From Lachnoclostridium sp. An118 (GTDB taxonomy: Bacteria > Bacillota > Clostridia > Lachnospirales > Lachnospiraceae), in the NCBI RefSeq assembly GCF_002160985.1, contig NZ_NFLQ01000008.1, positions 1-64,000 of the forward strand: a stretch of DNA of 64,000 nt, given 5' to 3'. Both the position numbers and the translations under genes were made by a program. This document shows, piece by piece, positions 62,402 to 64,000 of this stretch. Numbering within the stretch: the stretch's first letter is position 1; each line of letters begins with the position of its first letter. The notes under the pieces were generated by a model. It was not told the origin of the DNA, searched no databases, and saw only the letters and a program-made list of their open reading frames with translations.

Positions 62402-63238
62402 TTAATAAAATTCAGCCTCTTTTTCAAAAATCTGCATTTCATATCCGGAAATGCCCCTTCTCATGGCGTTTTCCGTGTTCAGTGTCCACACTGCTACCGG
62501 TGTGCGGAAGAGCACCCGGCACAGCCACACGCCCGGCTCCGGAAGGTCCTTCAGCTTGTAGGAGATGAAGTCCGGTCTGCCCAGGAAATTGGACAGCATG
62601 TGCTTCACGAGGAACCTCAGGATATAGGGGGCGGTGTCGTCGTCTGCCGTCAGGTTGGAGGAGAGCTGGCCCCGCAGGATGTGGGGGGCGTGGATGCGGA
62701 ACCAGCGGAGCCCCAGGGTGTTAAAGGACTGGATCAGACAGGGGCCCCTGTAGTCCTGGAGCAGCTCGTAGGTCTTCTCGCACAGCTTCACGGACCGGCC
62801 GGGCAGCTTCAGTTCAATGAGGAGAGGCACCCGTCCGTTTACACAGGAGAGCACGTCGGCCAGAAGAGGGATGCGCTCGGCTGTGTGCTGGAGGAACAGC
62901 TTCCGGAGCTCGCTGTAGGTGTGGGACTCCACAGAGCCGGGGACACCGCAGACCCGCTCGAGCGTGTCATCGTGGAAGACTGCTACCTGCCCGTCCTTTG
63001 TCAGGTGGACATCCAGCTCTATGCCATAGTGGCAGTCAAGGGCGGCCCTGAAGGCGGCCAGGGAGTTCTCGGGGATCCTCCTCGCCGCGCAGTGGTAGCC
63101 CCTGTGGGCAAATTTGGTCTTCATGAACCTGCGCATCTCCCGCAGGCGGGACCTGCGTGGCGATATGGAGAAGAGATACAGGCCTGCGGCGGCAGCCAGC
63201 AGGGCAATGAAGATCACAAGATACATAGACATAGTCAT
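62402..63238 (-). CDS. Glycerophosphodiester phosphodiesterase
   Basis: 278 residues. An N-terminal membrane anchor (MYLVIFIALLAAAAGLYLFS) is followed by a GDPD TIM barrel: FAHRGYHCAARRIPENSLAA with catalytic His/Arg, and GIELDVHLTKDGQVAVFHDD with Glu/Asp/His. AAAGGAG lies before ATG 63238, which overlaps the end of the upstream kinase gene by four bases. Together they suggest lipid turnover. Confidence 0.95.
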   Translation of the reverse strand: MTMSMYLVIFIALLAAAAGLYLFSISPRRSRLREMRRFMKTKFAHRGYHCAARRIPENSLAAFRAALDCHYGIELDVHLTKDGQVAVFHDDTLERVCGVPGSVESHTYSELRKLFLQHTAERIPLLADVLSCVNGRVPLLIELKLPGRSVKLCEKTYELLQDYRGPCLIQSFNTLGLRWFRIHAPHILRGQLSSNLTADDDTAPYILRFLVKHMLSNFLGRPDFISYKLKDLPEPGVWLCRVLFRTPVAVWTLNTENAMRRGISGYEMQIFEKEAEFY

Positions 63239-64000
63239 GTGCGACTCCTTTCTTTTGTTGTCTTGTCAGGGGCCCCGGGAATGGGGGCGCTGTCCCGGGG
63301 GACGATGACCCGCAGGCGCTCCTGGAGCAGGGAGGCATCCATACGCCGCTGCAGGAACACGGGCTCTCCGTCGGTGTGGACAGGGAGGGATGTGTCGCTC
63401 TCGATGCGGACCCGCCTGCAGGAGCGGATGAAGATGCCGCGTGCTCCCGTGTGGGCGGCTTTCTGTGACAGGAGCAGGAGAAGGACCGCTTTGAGCCGGG
63501 AGATGCCGGACACCACGATGACGTCCAGCCTGTCATCGCAGGGGTCTGCGCCAGGACAGAATTTAAACCCGCCGCCCTCGTAGGGATGGTTCATGGCAGT
63601 CACAAAAAGTGTGTCTGTAAAAGAGAGGGAGGTGCGGTCATCAAATGTGACAGTGACCCTTGCGGGCCGCAGGAAATGCAGTCTGTCCAGAGCGATCAGC
63701 GCATAGGTCAGCTTGCCCAGGTGCAGTCTGTTCAGGACCGGCTTCAGCCTGGAGATGACCGCCTGATGGCAGATGGCGGCGTCGAATCCCAGCCCGGCGC
63801 TCACGGCAAACCGCTTTTCCTGTCCCCTGAATACAAGATTTCCTATATTCATGTCCGCATACGACGGGTGGCAGTCCAGTATGAGTGAAAGGGCCTCTTC
63901 CGGGTCAGAGGGGAAGTGGAAAAACCGGGCGAAATCATTTCCCGACCCAACGGGGATATAGCCCAGCGTGGTGCCGGAGAAGCACTGTATCCCATTGACG
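63235..64000 (-). CDS. Diacylglycerol kinase family protein, 5' end outside the window
   Basis: The visible part is 255 residues; the frame is open to the window edge, so the N-terminus is missing. PVGSGNDFARFF near the edge is the catalytic-loop motif of DAGK/YegS/sphingosine kinases, followed by GLGFDAAIC and CPGADPCDDRLDVIVVSGIS. Phosphorylates a lipid such as diacylglycerol. An internal ATG at 63852 lies downstream of the catalytic loop and cannot be the start. Translationally coupled to the phosphodiesterase gene. Confidence 0.92.
   Translation of the reverse strand, partial: VNGIQCFSGTTLGYIPVGSGNDFARFFHFPSDPEEALSLILDCHPSYADMNIGNLVFRGQEKRFAVSAGLGFDAAICHQAVISRLKPVLNRLHLGKLTYALIALDRLHFLRPARVTVTFDDRTSLSFTDTLFVTAMNHPYEGGGFKFCPGADPCDDRLDVIVVSGISRLKAVLLLLLSQKAAHTGARGIFIRSCRRVRIESDTSLPVHTDGEPVFLQRRMDASLLQERLRVIVPRDSAPIPGAPDKTTKERSRT

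Noticed and set aside
1-64000. CRISPR arrays, prophage or IS elements
   Set aside because: No regularly spaced direct repeats, no transposase, integrase or phage structural genes were seen on either strand.

Overview
The window looks like a chromosome segment of a Gram-positive anaerobic Clostridia, most likely Lachnospiraceae of the Clostridium scindens / hylemonae / Dorea type. This is inferred from the complete Firmicutes-order S10-spc-alpha ribosomal superoperon, the TTGACA/TATAAT-type promoters with strong AGGAGG ribosome sites, a zinc-type S14 and L36, a bifunctional AdhE, and Stickland proline reductase genes with selenocysteine. No species marker was available, so the species is not asserted.

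Layout. (1) 1-4080: accessory and sugar genes: a YczE/YitT-type membrane protein, two small proteins, nagB with a CBM9-like protein, and an rRNA-type methyltransferase. (2) 4200-14000: a selenium block. yedF-selD-selA-selB-lysR form one tightly coupled operon; selD itself carries an in-frame UGA. After a broken sortase-anchored LRR surface-protein gene comes a second selenium operon: cysteine desulfurase, YedE transporter, TusA-like carrier and DUF3343 carrier. (3) 14000-22200: the D-proline reductase cluster: a TetR regulator, proline racemase prdF, the selenocysteine tRNA (selC), prdC, prdA, a small CBO2463-type protein, prdB with an in-frame UGA, prdD and prdE. The two selenium operons thus supply Se, the charged tRNA(Sec) and SelB for SelD and PrdB, and the racemase makes D-proline for the reductase. 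(4) 22200-27000: a candidate small RNA convergent with prdE, a membrane protein, a TauE/SafE-type permease, a sodium-dependent (NSS) transporter behind an attenuator, and a LysR regulator. (5) 27130-44850: the ribosomal superoperon rpsJ to rplQ, including secY, adk, map, infA and rpoA, with two long structured leaders and a family of palindromic repeats sitting only between genes. (6) 44850-48900: a ROK regulator divergent from a mannitol-dehydrogenase-family gene and a decayed gluconate permease. (7) 49200-64000: adhE with Rex-like operators, a secreted 3D-domain coiled-coil protein, a DUF5688-like protein, a Cof-type HAD, uppP, a polar amino-acid ABC transporter, a HAD phosphatase, an SfsA-MutY fusion, DUF4230, bacteriohemerythrin, PAP2, a glycerophosphodiesterase and a diacylglycerol-kinase-family gene cut by the window edge.

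The least explained signals are: the AUG-UAA start-stop element in front of the NSS transporter terminator, the leftward transcription unit at 22205-22429 that looks like a structured RNA, a 19-bp palindrome placed on both sides of prdF-selC-prdC, and the palindromic repeat family within the ribosomal operon. Established facts concern families only; the regulatory proposals are inferences from sequence patterns.
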